Shown: positions 27,401 through 40,384, counted from the first letter of the stretch. The stretch: DNA of 64,000 nt from Mesaphorura yosii (GCA_009869945.1 WIXG01000151.1:110698-174697), one strand, 5' to 3'. A program made the numbers and translations. The notes: a model not told the origin generated them from the letters alone.

Positions 27401-27781
27401 GAACGTTGCACATTTGTTTCCATTGCCTTCATTTTACTGGCACTGTCACGATGAAAAATTTAACTGATTGAAAAGTACGCGAATCTAATTTACCAGAGTT
27501 AACAATTCTTGTTATGCCGAAATGCCGAAACGTGTTATTGTTGAATCCGAATCAAAAGTAACCCATTCATTTTCTCCACGACGCGCGCCTCGTCGGATTC
27601 GACTTGCCCCACGCGGTCATCAAGATATCGCTGTTCACCTGGTGGCGTCTTTCCTGTGAGTGCATCCAACAGGATCATTTTAATGGACCAATTCTCCCTT
27701 CGCGCGTCCTTACTGACGGGATAACGCACGAGACACGCGAATAAGTGATCCCTTTCCCCGATTCACTGATTTTGCGTCGGA

Positions 27782-27826
27782 AAATGAATGAATGAGTGAG
27801 CAGTGCGGTGGAATGAATGAATGAAA
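27782..27826. repeat. (GAAT)n microsatellite in two blocks
   Basis: Two short runs of GAAT/GAGT units separated by about 12 bases of unrelated sequence. Confidence 0.65.
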
Positions 27827-30800
27827 CCACGCACTAAAACAGCTACTCAGCTAGAGATATGCAACCGGATGACAACTCTGGACCCCTTTTTTAAAAAAAT
27901 ATTAGCTTCTTTTAAGGGAAACTCAATTACTGTACCACGGATGATGGAGAACGATGATGAGGATGATAAAGTGATAAAATAAAAAGCGAGCGCGAAACGC
28001 GAAAATGCGTGGTACAATTTCTTCAATTGTGTTCGGTGCTGACTGACATCCGCTTTCTGAAGAAACAAACAACACACTCGCATTCGACGGTTGCGGGCAG
28101 GTACTTTTACTCCATCACAATTTTAATCAGGAAACTTTCATTTCCGTTCTGTACCAAAGTCGAGATTTATCTCTTTTCACTTCATAAACTCGACAAGTCA
28201 GGTGGAGGGTTTAAATGCGCGAGGGTCGAATTAATTTCCTTCCTCCGGCCGGAAAGTACGTGACTTTGATTTTTTGCCATTGTTGGAAAGTTTTATTAGC
28301 AGTGACTCGCCAAACAATTCATACGTCTAAACAGCTTATTTTCGTCAAGCCAATATTTGCCTTTTGTCAGCGTAATTTCGTGATTTAATTAAGAAAGTGC
28401 GAGTGGTAAGTGGAAAAGAGGGCTGATCTTTTTGACATTGGCTCGAGCCACGGTAATTGTGGTGATAAACGCGAGCGGCAAAAGTAACATGCCCTCAGAA
28501 ACCAGTTTTCAGCGAAATTGAAGTATCCGGGAAGTACTAAACAGTCACGCGCCTTTAAATTCATTGAGCAAAATGCAATGAAACCTTAACGTATTGCGTA
28601 ATTTTTTGCAGATGCGGGTTGGGTTTGACTTTGGGGTATAAAATAAAAGAGGTGGTTCTTCCTCCGACGCAAAACAGCCCATTAAAATCTTCGAAAGACT
28701 CGCTGAAACCCAGAATTTTATATGAGTCCAATTTTAATGAATAAGAAACAAAAAAGGAGTAAAACACGAGAAGTACGTCTTCTTTCAAAATGGGATGATA
28801 AAACACGCAATGAAGATCCATACAAGAAAATGATAGCTGACTTCAGTAAAAAAAAACAGAAAAAGGCTAAGACGGATAGAACACCTGCGCTCTGTTTTAG
28901 GAGTTGATGATGATGACGGTGGTAGCAGCAGCAGGTGGATGGAGAGGCAAGAAAAAAGAAGATGAACGCGTGCCTGGCTCGAGCCAGAGCAAAAACAAGT
29001 CTTTCTGGTCTTGCATGCGCTGCGTACGTTACAATTTCTTGGGCAAGCTAAAAATCACTCAATTATGACCTTTTCCTTTTCCTCCTTGTAAACATGCTAC
29101 CTGTTTCTTGAACCTTTAAAACGAGTGAGCACTTTACAATAAAATGCACAAGTAGAAGAGACTTGAGACAAGAGGCTTGCTTTATTTAAGGCATCATCAT
29201 CATTATCGTCTGAGGGGGATTATGTTTTGATCGTTTTCTGGCCGATCAAGGTGTGAATTGATCGAGCAACGGAATAATTAGTGCCGGTAGCTACTGAGCT
29301 TTCTTTCTCAAATCACAGGTTCTCACTTACGCAGGTGGTACGACACTTTAAAAGATTTGTTCGAACAGATGCACGCAATCGTGTGTAACACGCTCGAGAT
29401 CAATTTCACTACGAACGTAGATCACTACGTATTATCCCACCTTGCTTTCATTCCTCCGAATATGAGCTTTCTTTCGAATATTGTAAAGGCGGCGCACTTG
29501 TCACAGCAGAAACACATCTTTCAATTGATTTAAGCTGAATCTTGGCACAGCTCCCGAAATTCGAAGCTGGGTGAAGAAATTTTGCATAATTAAAAAATTC
29601 AAGTCTCGCAATTTTTGATTGCTGATTAGAATTTTCTGCGAGTGCCAGGTTTCAAACGCACAAAATAGGGATTGAATTTCTTGGCAAACCATTTACAGTT
29701 GCATTTTCGTAATGATCGCAGAGATTAAACCGCATTACATTTTTCCCTCATAAAAAGTATAAAAATCGACTTGAACTGTAGAGATTTCGTACGAAATCAG
29801 AGTCAAAACAAAAACAAATTCTGAAATGTGGCCGAGAAGTCATTAAACTTAAGTTTCGAAAGTTCGTTCATTTCGTTTCATCATATTGTACCGTACAGGT
29901 TGCATGCAGTGTGTAAGACGGGCTTTAATTTAATTGATGGTTCAAAGATACGGTCCAATCACCACCATCAGCATCCACAGACAGAGTTCAAAATGCCATA
30001 TATTGAGAGATCTCTCAAGTTTAGTGTGGCTTCCATCTGGGATACCGTTTTGTAATGTTCGGTAGCATGAAAAATGTAATATTTCACGAACAGCGAAAAG
30101 AATGAAAGAAAGAAAGACCTTAAAATAATGATAATGATAATCATTATGATAAATTTGGATGATGAATTACGGGAATGAAATTACGATGTTGTTATAATTC
30201 TAGACATGAAACGCGTTGCTTTAATGTTGATACATTTCAAGAATAATTGGCAAAGTTCACGTCCGGGCCAGCTCGTTTCTCTTTTGCTTGCTGTGTTTTG
30301 GGGAATCAGAGTAGAAAAGTTATTGACACTTTAGGGTCAAGTTGGGCACTGACGCACGCACATGGACACATGTTGTAAGAGTTCAACGTGAGATAAAGAT
30401 AAAGAGGCTGGCCGCCGCGGTTGGTCAGTAATCCGTACAAAGTCGAGATAGGGCAACCACCTCTCGCAATTTCTGTAATTAATTACAAAAGTCAAGAATC
30501 ATTTCTATTCTGCGCATAACCCACCAACTAAAATAATGAACTGCGACTGCTTGGCTGTCTGAAGAGTCTTGAGTTATGCTACAAGCAAATTTTATGGCAC
30601 AAAATCTGAAATGTGCGTGCCAACACCGAACGTGTCCGCCCGTCATCCGTCCGAGTTGCGTCGGAATGATCTCTCGTTTTATGATCAGACAAACAGTCTG
30701 AACTCCACGGGAAATGCCATTTCTGACTTGAGTTTGCTATCATTTAATTGCCTACATTGCAATAAAACTTGGAACAATGACTCTCAAGTTTCATTGCTTC

Positions 30801-31820
30801 AAATCGTATTTTTATAATTTTGGACAGAACGGGCGTCAGATCCGCCTTTTAAGGGATTAATGTCTTCAATTCCGCTTAAGTTTCGTTCGAGGCGAGTATT
30901 TGAGAATCAATTATGGCTAGCCGGTGAAGCGGAAAATATTTAATGGCACTGACACCAAGGGTGAAAGATTAAGCATTCTTGGCAGGGCATTGGCGTTGAG
31001 AATTTGTAAAGCATAGCTAACAGCCGGTCCTTACAAACCTTCTTCTATCACATTTATGAATTCTGTGAATAAATGTCAAACAGCGCGACTGAAGCGAGGT
31101 GTTGTCTTAAGAAGAAAGCTTACATAGTAATTTCAAAGAATTCCGAGTTTTTCGATAGATTCTTGAATCCATAATGCTTTCGTTAATTTTTCGTTTCAAA
31201 GAATCAACCGGTAAAAACCTCGCCATATTAAATCTGCTGGTAATTTATTCATGAAATCCGGGGAAGATTTCTTCAGGTCATCCTGCCCCTGTTTGCTCTT
31301 TAACTTCAAGTTATGAATTACAGAATAACAATATAATAATAGAGCATGAATCATGTGTCAACTTGATATGATAATGCACGAAAATTTTTATGAACGGAAG
31401 CTGGTAATAATGCGCGGCCGAAGTTAAGCAGACGGCAGGTCGAAATTCGCGAGGCGGTGTAGCACAATTCAAATGCGGCATGTATGTTTCGTATTTGCAT
31501 GAATGAAAGTGTGCGTAAAAGTGAATGAAATTAATCAAGATGAAGAATCACAACACGGCAGCACGCCAGCAACTTGAGGATCACAAAGAAGGAGGACCTG
31601 CGCCGTGCCTTCCCTTTTATTACGAGGAAATCACAAATAATAATAAGCAGAGGCGGATATTCGCTTGATGGAGTTCCCACCTGTCGCTTCCTCTTCGCCT
31701 TCGTCTTCTGCCTCCATTTGTGCATCTTTTTCGAAAAGTCTCTCGTAACTTTACCGCACCGAGCACGAGCACGAACGCGAGTACAAACTGCTCCTGCCGC
31801 AATTCAAGTGTCTTGAGTCT

Positions 31821-31839
31821 TGTAATTGTAATTGTAATT
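31821..31839. repeat. Short tandem repeat (TGTAAT)3
   Basis: Three consecutive copies of TGTAAT on the plus strand, in non-coding DNA. Confidence 0.65.
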
Positions 31840-34800
31840 CTCCTTCGAATCAAACTGTGATTTCGAATGAAACAAATAAAAAACGACATGAAACGTCTGC
31901 CAGTCGCTTTAATCTGCCCATTTGTTTCGTTACACAATGCGTCATTATTCTGGTGCGCGCACGCGATGTTGTAGCAATGAATTCATGACAATCTCGATGT
32001 GGCTGACGGTAGGATTTTCCAAAAATCTAGCGAGAGTGGCTGGAAGACAGTCTTGAAATTTTGAAGCATGTCATTCATCATTACCGTCCTTTGTTGGCGT
32101 AAAATGGAAGAAAGGTAAATTTGTCGATTTTGGGCACAGTTTCTTCCTTTTCCAGTTAAGTCCGTATTAAATATCAACTTTCATGAGTTATCAAGGCATT
32201 CTGTTTTCTGTATTGTACGCTGCCAGCTGAAGTGATTTGCACTGTAGCATTGTTAATCCATTTAAATCTCTCTCTTCTGATGATTTTCTTCTTTCTCCCT
32301 TTTACTATGCAGGGACGGCAGCCTGCGTTGCAGTACGACAGGCAGGAGCGGAGACAGAGAAATAAAGCTCACATTTATAATTCGTCCCGAATGGCTAGCC
32401 AAGGGTTTCCAAACCAAATTTTCTTCTTCTCTTATTTTATATGAAGCACTTCTCTAATAATACCATATTTCGTTCCTTACTCTCGTTGGCTTGTTCCTCT
32501 TCTTGATATAAAATTCTTGCGCAGGTGTTTGCTCAAGAATGCAGCAACTCATATATCATTCTCTTCCTTTGCTGTTTGCAGCCGCAGCGTGCAGCGAGTC
32601 GGGCCAGGCAGGCCTTTATTGCATTCAAAAGGCACTTATCTCCTGTTTCTTTTAAATTATTATAATAATCATAATCATGCGTAATAAAGAATAAGAAAAA
32701 CCTGCTCCTTGTGTTTTTACATTACGAGCCTAAGCCTTTAATCATGTCGATCTGCTTGGCTAGTCAACTTGGACACGTGGTGGGCACGCGACGGGATTAC
32801 TTGCGTGCTTTCGCGTAAAGTCCTTGCTTTCGACTTCCACAAATTGTATTTTGCATCAGCGTTTAAAAGAGTCAATAATCATAGCTCACAATTATTGACC
32901 TAAACTTGGTGAAATTATGCATTTGTAATTGTTAACCTGTGGAATTTTGATTTAGAAATGCTCGACTTAACGTCTTGATTGATAGAAAACGACATCAGCG
33001 GCTCATTTTGCTGACTTCTACCAGAACTTAAATTTTAATCTTGCGAAAAGGCAAGCGTCAGCTCTGATTTGCTGGTGTATAGTTGACGCGAAGGATTCAG
33101 TGAGTGTGCTTTGTCTCGGCACTTGGCATTGCTTGAATAGACAAACTCAGCTTTAGTGCGATTGAAAATTGCAGCATTTTCTCAATGGGGAAGGAGACAC
33201 AATCAAGCACAGAAACAGAAAGAAAACGAACTCTTAAAGTCTAATTTCAAAACTAGATCAAGGAAGGGTGGAGTTTCCGTTCCATTTCTCGACTTTCCAA
33301 CAACAGAAGAAGTCTTTTGCAGAGGCTGCTTTATCACTCACGTGCCCACCGGCAACAAAATTACAAACCAATTCTGCCATTTGCCTGTGCCTGCAGCCAA
33401 GAGTCAAGTGTCAGACTTCACTTTGCTTGACTTGACTGCAGAAATTAATACAAATTGCTTTGCATTGTGAATTGTCATTTGTAATCGTCATCTTGTTTAA
33501 TCAGATTCTTATTCTTAGAGACTCCTCCTTCCTGAAGTATTAGGATATCTGCTACTACCTATACGTGCTATCATTTGACTTATTGACTTAAGAATCCAAG
33601 GGTAAGAAATTATGCGCTCATTTTCCTTCACAATCGCAGTTAAATTGAAGTTACCCTGCCACACTTTCTTTATTCATTCGCAGTCGCCCAGATTTCTTTC
33701 AATTTCGTTCATTCAATCCAAAATGCACTGTCGTGCGTCGCGTATTGTGCAAGCCTCGTTAGGCCTAGACTATAAGACCCTGTACCATATTAATCACGAC
33801 AAGGCGCGTAATGCTCGCTTAACATGGCAGAAAATATGTCACAGAACATAGCAGAATTAACTCGATTATCTAAACGTGTCATGTGCGAAGGACAAACCTG
33901 ATGTAAGCATGTTTGTAAGCATCAATCAGCAGGATATTTGCTATATGATCGCACTCCAGAATTTCGAAATAGGGCGACCAATTCAGAATTATGTGTTCTT
34001 AAATGACTGCAAAACAAATGATCGAATTCGAATTGCAATCATTCTTAAATATTTTTGCGTACGAATTTGGATGCAGATTTGCTTCTTAATGACTCGCAGT
34101 CGTGAGAAGGCGAAGCCTCCTGAAATATTTGAGACTTTCGTGGGAATCTGACCCAAAGATCGATTGGTTCCACAGAGAGCACAACTTCCTTTTTATTCGG
34201 TTGATTTATCTTGCGTAAACGAAAACCTTACATTTTATACACACTCTTAATTCTTTTGTTACATCTTTTTATACAAATAAGTTGCGAGGTACGCCGATCC
34301 TGATCAGAAATTCTGACTTGAGTCTCTTCTCTTCTGCAAGAATTCAAAAAATCTTGGCTGAACTTGTACTTTACACGATTCTACATTTTTTGCCTGTCTC
34401 AAATTCTTGGATGATACAGATTGCTATTTTATGTGTGTATATTTCCATTATTAGAGTTAAACGGAATTTTGGGGTTTTTACGTTACACAATTTCGGCTTT
34501 GACGAAATAATAAAAGCGATGATCATCATTTCTGTGAGCGAAGCGCTAATGTGCTAATTTCACAGTCATCTTTTTACAGTTCATTATTTTTGGTTCTTGT
34601 GCACCTGCACCAGGCTTTGTAGAGTCAAGGGCTGGTTTTGAGGTTTGGTATGAATGTCATGTTTGTCACATGTTTTGGTTTGTATAGTTTGTACTTTGTG
34701 CAAGCCAAAGCGTCTTGTAACGTTATCTTCCGAAATCAAGTCTTCGAAGAGTTAAAATTACTGCTATTATTTAAAATGTAGAGATGGAAGGGAAGGGAAC

Positions 34801-36651
34801 AAATCATCACCTCATGAAAGCTAATGAGATTAGCTCGATGAATTTGAATTGGTTAATCAAAGACAAAGCAAGCGCATTTCGCATTAGCAGTCCATCGAGA
34901 GTACCTCGTCGCAAGCGATTAAAGCTGTTGAACTTGGCGTAAGAAGCTGATAGAACACCGGCGTCGCTGAGTTTCAGTAGGCCTCACGTGTTTACTTAAC
35001 AAATCAACAACTGAATTAAAGAAAGAATATCGAAGTACTGTAAATCAAATTCGAACATACAATTCACCAGATTACGAGTGACCAACTGAAGCAATGCGTG
35101 GTGTTATTTATTCACAATTTGACGTTTGTTTACGGCTTCGATGTCTTTGGCAAAATGAAATGCTTTGAAACAACTGTGAATCTCCGAAATTATAATTAGG
35201 TATGAGTAAAAGTTGTACAAGCATCGTGAGTTTTTATCACACCATCAAAAAGGCAGTTGCTTGACCTCTCCGGCGAGGCCATCAGTTACCATTCGTCACC
35301 ATTACACAGTCGACAGATCGCATCCTTCTCATTTATATTCGAATCATGCCAATTAAAGTCTCGTATAATTCTTGGTGGTTTGGCTTACTTCCTCTGAATT
35401 TTATGAAAAAGGGCTTCATTCATTTTTGTACAGCCCAAAATAAATTTCACGATCTAAAGTCACCGATTTTCGTGTTCATCTTCCCATGGAAGAGGGAAAG
35501 AAAAAAGTCTTTGGTTTACAGACAGAAACCAAAAAGCACAGTAAAGAGAAGCAGGATTGATGCTCACAAAAAAATCTGCAACTTGCTTGGGTTGTAGCGT
35601 AATTCGAGAAATCCATAACATGACAATTATCCGCGTCGTATTCTCAACCTGCCCGCTGAACTGGACAATAGCCAAGCCAATTTTCCTCTTGAGTTTTAGC
35701 ACATTACAATTTTCTTTTGATAAAGTGTTAAAAATTCTCATCATCTTCATTTCATCCCATTATCATTGTCAGCCGTTGTTGAGCGCGTTGAATGATGATT
35801 ACGTCCTGTGTGTGGTTTCTAAACAAAACTCCTTCGTAATGTTATGTCCACAAAAATTAGTGAATAATGATTCAGGATGAAAAGAAGCTGACGCTGCTGT
35901 TGCTGCGTGGCATGGAGGAGTTGATGGCAATGGCAATGAAAAGAAAAGAGACGGATATTTGAGATGGTGAATTGAAAAATTCAAGTGAGAAAATTTTCGG
36001 AATTTCACATGTAAATGAACGACGAAGGCTCGGAGAAGTTTCTTTCTTTCTCTCGCCCTTTTCGTGAGGCAAGCTTTGTCGTGTGCCAGTCACATCATCA
36101 AAGTCTTTTATTGCGTTGTCACGAGCCAGTGAGTCCTTGTCTAATCGTGGCTTATGCAGGTGCGCTTTTATCTGGCGTGGGTCATTGTGGAGTGGAAGCA
36201 GAAATGGAAATAATTGCGTAGTTGCTTACGACTTCAGCCTAGCCATCAAGAATGTCGTAAATGAGCAGAGAAGGAGGAAAAGACCCAAGAGGCAAGATCT
36301 TGTAATTGTAGTAACACGCCATATAATTCGGCGGAGATAAGATCTTGAATTACAAAAGGAGTCAGTAAATAAAGTCTCTCAAATCAAATTTAAATGCACG
36401 TATCGCATTCACAGTCGCGTGCTTACATAATTCCTTAATACGTGTTACGATAAATGCAACACAACCTTGAGGTCATTTCATTGTTATCTTGCGTCTTACA
36501 TGTACAAAAGCGTATTAATTTGGAAATAACGCCTGCTTGCATTATTTACGATTTAATGTGGAAATATTTACATTTCAGGCAACTTACATGTGAATTACGT
36601 AATGAACAATGCCACTTTTAACCTATCCGTTTTGTAGCGTGCATGTAATTG

Positions 36652-36667
36652 TTGTGTAATTACACAA
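36652..36667. repeat. Perfect 16-bp palindrome
   Basis: TTGTGTAATTACACAA is a perfect inverted repeat with no spacer. It could be a site for a dimeric factor (the TTGTGTAAT half resembles bZIP sites), but this is only a motif-level guess. Confidence 0.6.
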
Positions 36668-37292
36668 TTTAATGCAAACATGAATTGTACGACTTGTATT
36701 GGATCCGGATGTACGGAATTTAGCAATAATTAATTTTAGTTGCTCTAAATACATGGATCAATGGACCAAAATAGCGCAATTTCGATTGATATCATTGAGC
36801 CTTATTTACAACGAGCAACAAAATTGGTTGGTCAATTTCTCAGCTTTTATAATCAATCGTGTACACTGACGGTGGTAGGAGTTGATCTATTTGATGAGAA
36901 TTGTAGCGAGGAGTCACATCAACACTTAGCACTGTCATTGATGTCTAATTGCACTGATTTCTGCTGGATCAGTCGCACGAGAAATTTAGTTAAGAATTGA
37001 GAGTTTGTTAAAAATCTACCTTAGCGAACTCGTGAAAATAACACTTGTCCTGCCACCTGGTTAAATAATCATCGTAACACTTCACAGCTTCAACGTAACG
37101 TTTGGCTAGGATGATTTCTATTCTTCCATTGTGCTTGACACCTAAAACTACTTTGCTTTCACACTTGTCATACATGTCCTACTGCAAAAGCCCACCATTC
37201 AATCAATGGAACAGGTTAATTAAGTAGCCCTGCAGTTAGACAACAATAAACGCAGAAATAGAGCATGGAATGTTCAACAAGTGACTTTGGTG

Positions 37293-37298
37293 TTTATT
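37293..37298 (-). other. Probable polyadenylation signal of SEC11
   Basis: AATAAA on the minus strand, about 260 nt past the SEC11 stop codon. It implies a 3'UTR of roughly 280 nt. No nearer canonical hexamer was noticed. Confidence 0.45.
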
Positions 37299-37556
37299 AT
37301 CAAAATTCCAGCGCGTAATCGCACGAATTTTAGTTAGTAATTCCCACACGACACTACATACAATTCGGTTTTGCTTGGGTTTAGAAAACTCCTGATGTGT
37401 AAAGGTCAAGTTACATCAAACACCAAATCCTTGACGTTTTATGAGTAATTTAGCTTACTTAAAGTACATCATTAAAACATTTGCCAAAATAATGAAAATA
37501 ACAAAACTAGATACATTGGTACGAACCATTAATAGAATTTAATCTCCCTGCCCGTG

Positions 37557-38443
37557 CTATTCTCTATGAATTAGCACATACCCGGCGAGCCCGGCAAGTA
37601 GCGCGTACTTTACTTTAGGATACTCGTTCATGTAAATTGTAACCATTCCGACATATGGCAGTAGACCTCGTGCCCTTCCCACAATATCTTTTTTCGTTAG
37701 CCACAATTGTCCTGGAGCATATAGGCCTCGATCGTCAACGCTGTTATTGTCGCCTTTGGTTAGGAATTTTACGGTCCCATTTTCTCTGTTAAAAAGAATG
37801 AAGATACATTTTACAAACCAAAAACATTACATACAATTAAATTTAATTCTGGGACTTACTTTTCATGTAATTTGAGGACACGATGGACAATCGGGATATC
37901 ACGACCTTCAACTTTGAAGACAACGATCTCTCCAACACGAATAGGATCTTCTTCATAATTGGTTAGGAATAATAAATCTCCTCTATGAAAAGCTGGCTCC
38001 ATTGACCCACTAAGTACTACAACAATCGGAGACTCTGAGCCGGTCACAACCATTAAGCCTTTCCATATCATCAGTGCGGATGACACGATCATCCCAAACG
38101 ACAGCACCTGATATAAAAACTTTACACACATGGAACCATTAATTAAGCGAATCATAAAGTGTTAAGTGGCACTCGCATCGCATCGTTACAAAATCAAACT
38201 CTTTAGCTTTTCTTGCGGTGGTACGCGTGCCACCGCGATCACAGCGAATTCTTAAAAACTTCCAGCTGGTGAAGTTGGGAAATGCTCTGCTGCCACTACC
38301 ATCGCCGATAACCACTCCCCTACCGAGCACTTCTCTTCTCAGGTCGTAGTTACATTCTAATTGCAGCTCGGTCAAGTAAAATTCTGATGTTTGCTTACCT
38401 GTCGCTTGTTCATCCGTTTCAGATCATCAAATAGCGAATCCAT
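37557..38443 (-). CDS. SEC11A: Signal peptidase complex catalytic subunit SEC11
   Basis: Catalytic subunit of the endoplasmic-reticulum signal peptidase complex, which removes signal peptides from proteins entering the secretory pathway. Three coding exons: 38399-38443, 37860-38119 and 37557-37785, joining in frame to 177 residues (human SEC11A has 179). An N-terminal cytosolic stretch ([15 protein letters not shown]) is followed by a membrane segment at about 20-40. The active-site serine is S54 in [13 protein letters not shown], the histidine is H94 in PIVHR, and the acidic residue is D120 in NSVDDRG, which is the Ser-His-Asp arrangement of eukaryotic type I signal peptidases. The C-terminus has a second hydrophobic segment and ends in HRE, as in relatives. 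The exon 2 acceptor at 38120 was chosen because it restores the conserved FLYQV; the alternative CAG four codons downstream would delete it. A 68-nt intron (38522-38589) lies in the 5'UTR. Confidence 0.96.
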
Positions 38444-39109
38444 ATTGACAGTTGTATCTCAAGCAGCTTTCCACAAAGGTAGCAGGTTCCCACCGTGCGT
38501 ACTAGAAGAATTATCCGGCGTCTGAAAGAAAGTAATGGCAATGCAATTTAATCAAATTCAATGCTAACTTTAATCAATTAAGCACTCACCGTTGTGTGTG
38601 TCTGGAATATTACAATTCTCCTATGGCTCGTCAGCACTGTACGGAAAGCCGCAACACCGCAATGAGAAAGTCTTGCGCATAGTATGCGAAGAAATGATTG
38701 CTGACAACGGCAGTCAAACTCACCCGCGGTAAACTGCTTGCAGCAGTTCAGTGACGACGTTGCGATTATTTTGCGAATTCAACGAAATCACAAATTACAG
38801 GTATGCATTACTGAATTTTGACGGCCCTTGACACAATTAGCGCAATTAGTGAGTAATCGGCATTGTATGTTGGCATTGTTGGTGGCAATAAATTAAGTTT
38901 TTTTTTAGATTTTGGAACATATAATTTAATTTATTACATTTCCTTGCAGGGCTAGACTGGACTGAGGCCCGAAGGTGCTGAAGGTTCCCCAAGAAGCGTG
39001 AAGTAATAGCGGTTGACGAACCAATTGATACATTGTCCGGTTGTCCCCAGGCTTCAACCTCTTTCGTAATTTCTTGTCAGCATACGCAAAAAGGACTAAA
39101 TTCTGCCTG
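38444..39109. promoter_or_regulatory. Divergent promoter region between SEC11 and PLD6/zucchini
   Basis: The two start codons face away from each other across 666 bp. Part is transcribed as SEC11 5'UTR: a good acceptor (CAG/ACGCC at 38522-38521) and donor (ACG/GTGAGT at 38590-38588) on the minus strand define a 68-nt UTR intron. The rest must hold the start sites of both genes. No TATA box stands out, which fits a housekeeping-type bidirectional promoter. Exact start sites cannot be read from sequence. Confidence 0.55.
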
Positions 39110-39952
39110 ATGGACAACATTTTGGCCTACTCCGCCTTGGCGGCCACTGGGGTCGCATGCTCCACAATTTCGTTCAAGCTATACGACTGGTACAAACAAA
39201 AATATGGGCCTGTAACCACAGTCCGAACCGACGGAGAGCTCATAAGAGCGCAACGAGGAAAATCACTTGAAGAATGGAACACGGTGCTATTTTTCCCCGA
39301 CCCGCTTTACCCTGCCGGCGTCAAGTTCACGGCTACGAACAACGTCTTCCCCGAAATTCCAGAGTCTTCAACGTACAAATTCTTGCAAAAATTCAAGGCA
39401 GCCAAACTCAGTATTCTCATTTGCATTCAGCTAGCTTCGTTCTCGCCGCTGGAGAGGATTCTCGTCGAAAAAGCCGAGAAAGGCCTCATCATTTTAATCA
39501 TCACAGATCACGACACGACAGAAACGCATAATAACTTCTTAATCACACAGATTAAACGCAATACGGAACGTGAGTTTACGTTTCAATGTACGCTTGACGC
39601 CTCGTAAACCATAATCGTGATCTTTTTTCAGGAAAGGTACAAATTCGCAAGCGAAACTTTGGATACTTGATGCACAATAAGTTCGCAATCATTGACGAAG
39701 ATGCGGTGCTGACAGGCTCAATGAATTGGACGCAACAAGTCAGTTTCTCAATTTCTTTATTGCCCAGCCTTGTTCAATGCTCACTTGCATTGCAGTTTCG
39801 AAGTTTGATTAACAATTTGAACGCATCTGAATTCGTAGGGATTTCGAGGAAACTTTGAAGACGTTCTGATCACCACAAACCCGAAAATAATTACGGAGTA
39901 CTCCAAGGAGTTTTCGAGGATCTGGAGCGAAAGCGAAGACTTTAGCAACTAG
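39110..39952 (+). CDS. PLD6: Mitochondrial phospholipase D6 / Zucchini-type nuclease
   Basis: Member of the single-HKD phospholipase D family. In animals it is anchored on the mitochondrial outer membrane and acts as the endonuclease that forms piRNA 5' ends, and/or as a cardiolipin hydrolase. Three exons (39110-39569, 39632-39738, 39839-39952) give 226 residues. An N-terminal hydrophobic segment (about 3-23) fits a membrane anchor, followed by the VLFFPD strand motif. The HKD motif is complete: H168, K170 and D175 in MHNKFAIIDED, then TGSMNW; one motif per chain means the active enzyme is a homodimer. The C-terminal ENV/EDVLIT and FSRIW features match PLD6. The start is the ATG at 39110; the frame is open further upstream but without an ATG. 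Odd: the region after LFFPD, where fly and mouse proteins carry a Cys/His zinc finger, has no cysteine or histidine here. Confidence 0.92.
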
Positions 39953-40295
39953 CTAACAAGCACAGAGTCTATATACATAAACGGTATTATTAACAAGGAC
40001 TTGACAAGTTACAAATCACTAATTTATTTGCATTTTTGTATCAGTTTTATAAAACGAGTCACATTTGTCGTCCATCTCAGTTTATGTCGTTATATTGCTT
40101 TGTAAACTTTGGATAGCAGGGAAAACAAAAAGATGGAGATAATAGATAATAGAACAGAAGGTGTAACGCCCGTTCGATTAGTCATAATTAATTTGATAAC
40201 AGCTAAGCAAAATAATACACTGCCAGCTGAAGAATATTCCGTCCAGCAAGTGGGCAACTCTTCGTTCTTTTCTAACTGTCTCATAATTCGACACA

Positions 40296-40305
40296 AATAA
40301 ATAAA
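40296..40305 (+). other. Tandem polyadenylation signals of PLD6/zucchini
   Basis: Two overlapping AATAAA hexamers (40296-40301 and 40300-40305), about 345 nt past the zucchini stop codon. They lie only some 80 bp from the opposing Rab8 signal, so the two transcripts probably end almost tail to tail. Confidence 0.55.
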
Positions 40306-40384
40306 GCACGTTTTCTACACTCTTAAAACATGCGCAAATTAATTATAATATTGTGCTGATTTACGGTCGCAGTGTCCTAACTGG

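Larger units (their letters stand above)
5763..37292. other. Long non-coding region (about 31 kb) without a recognisable gene
   Basis: Both strands were examined for long or family-like reading frames, exon-like runs next to good splice sites, tRNA B boxes and a handful of well-known arthropod miRNA sequences; none was found. The longest frames are about 115 codons and look random. The sequence is mostly unique, with only short tandem repeats and palindromes listed separately. CACGTG, ATTTGCAT and ATTA-rich motifs recur, for example CACGTG at 8055-8060, as might be expected of regulatory DNA, but no site can be claimed from motif matches alone. It may be an intergenic desert or a very long intron. 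Confidence 0.5.

Noticed and set aside
38097..38108. Alternative SEC11 acceptor CAG before GTGCTG
   Set aside because: It would remove the conserved FLYQ residues; the AG just upstream of TTTTTATATCAG keeps the family sequence and the phase.
38139..38375. 78-codon minus-strand frame in the first coding intron of SEC11
   Set aside because: The intron has good GT and AG ends; reading through from exon 1 meets a stop after a few codons, so it is not an extension of SEC11.
39041..39109. N-terminal extension of PLD6
   Set aside because: The upstream frame is open but begins at TTG, not ATG; the first ATG at 39110 is followed directly by the membrane anchor.
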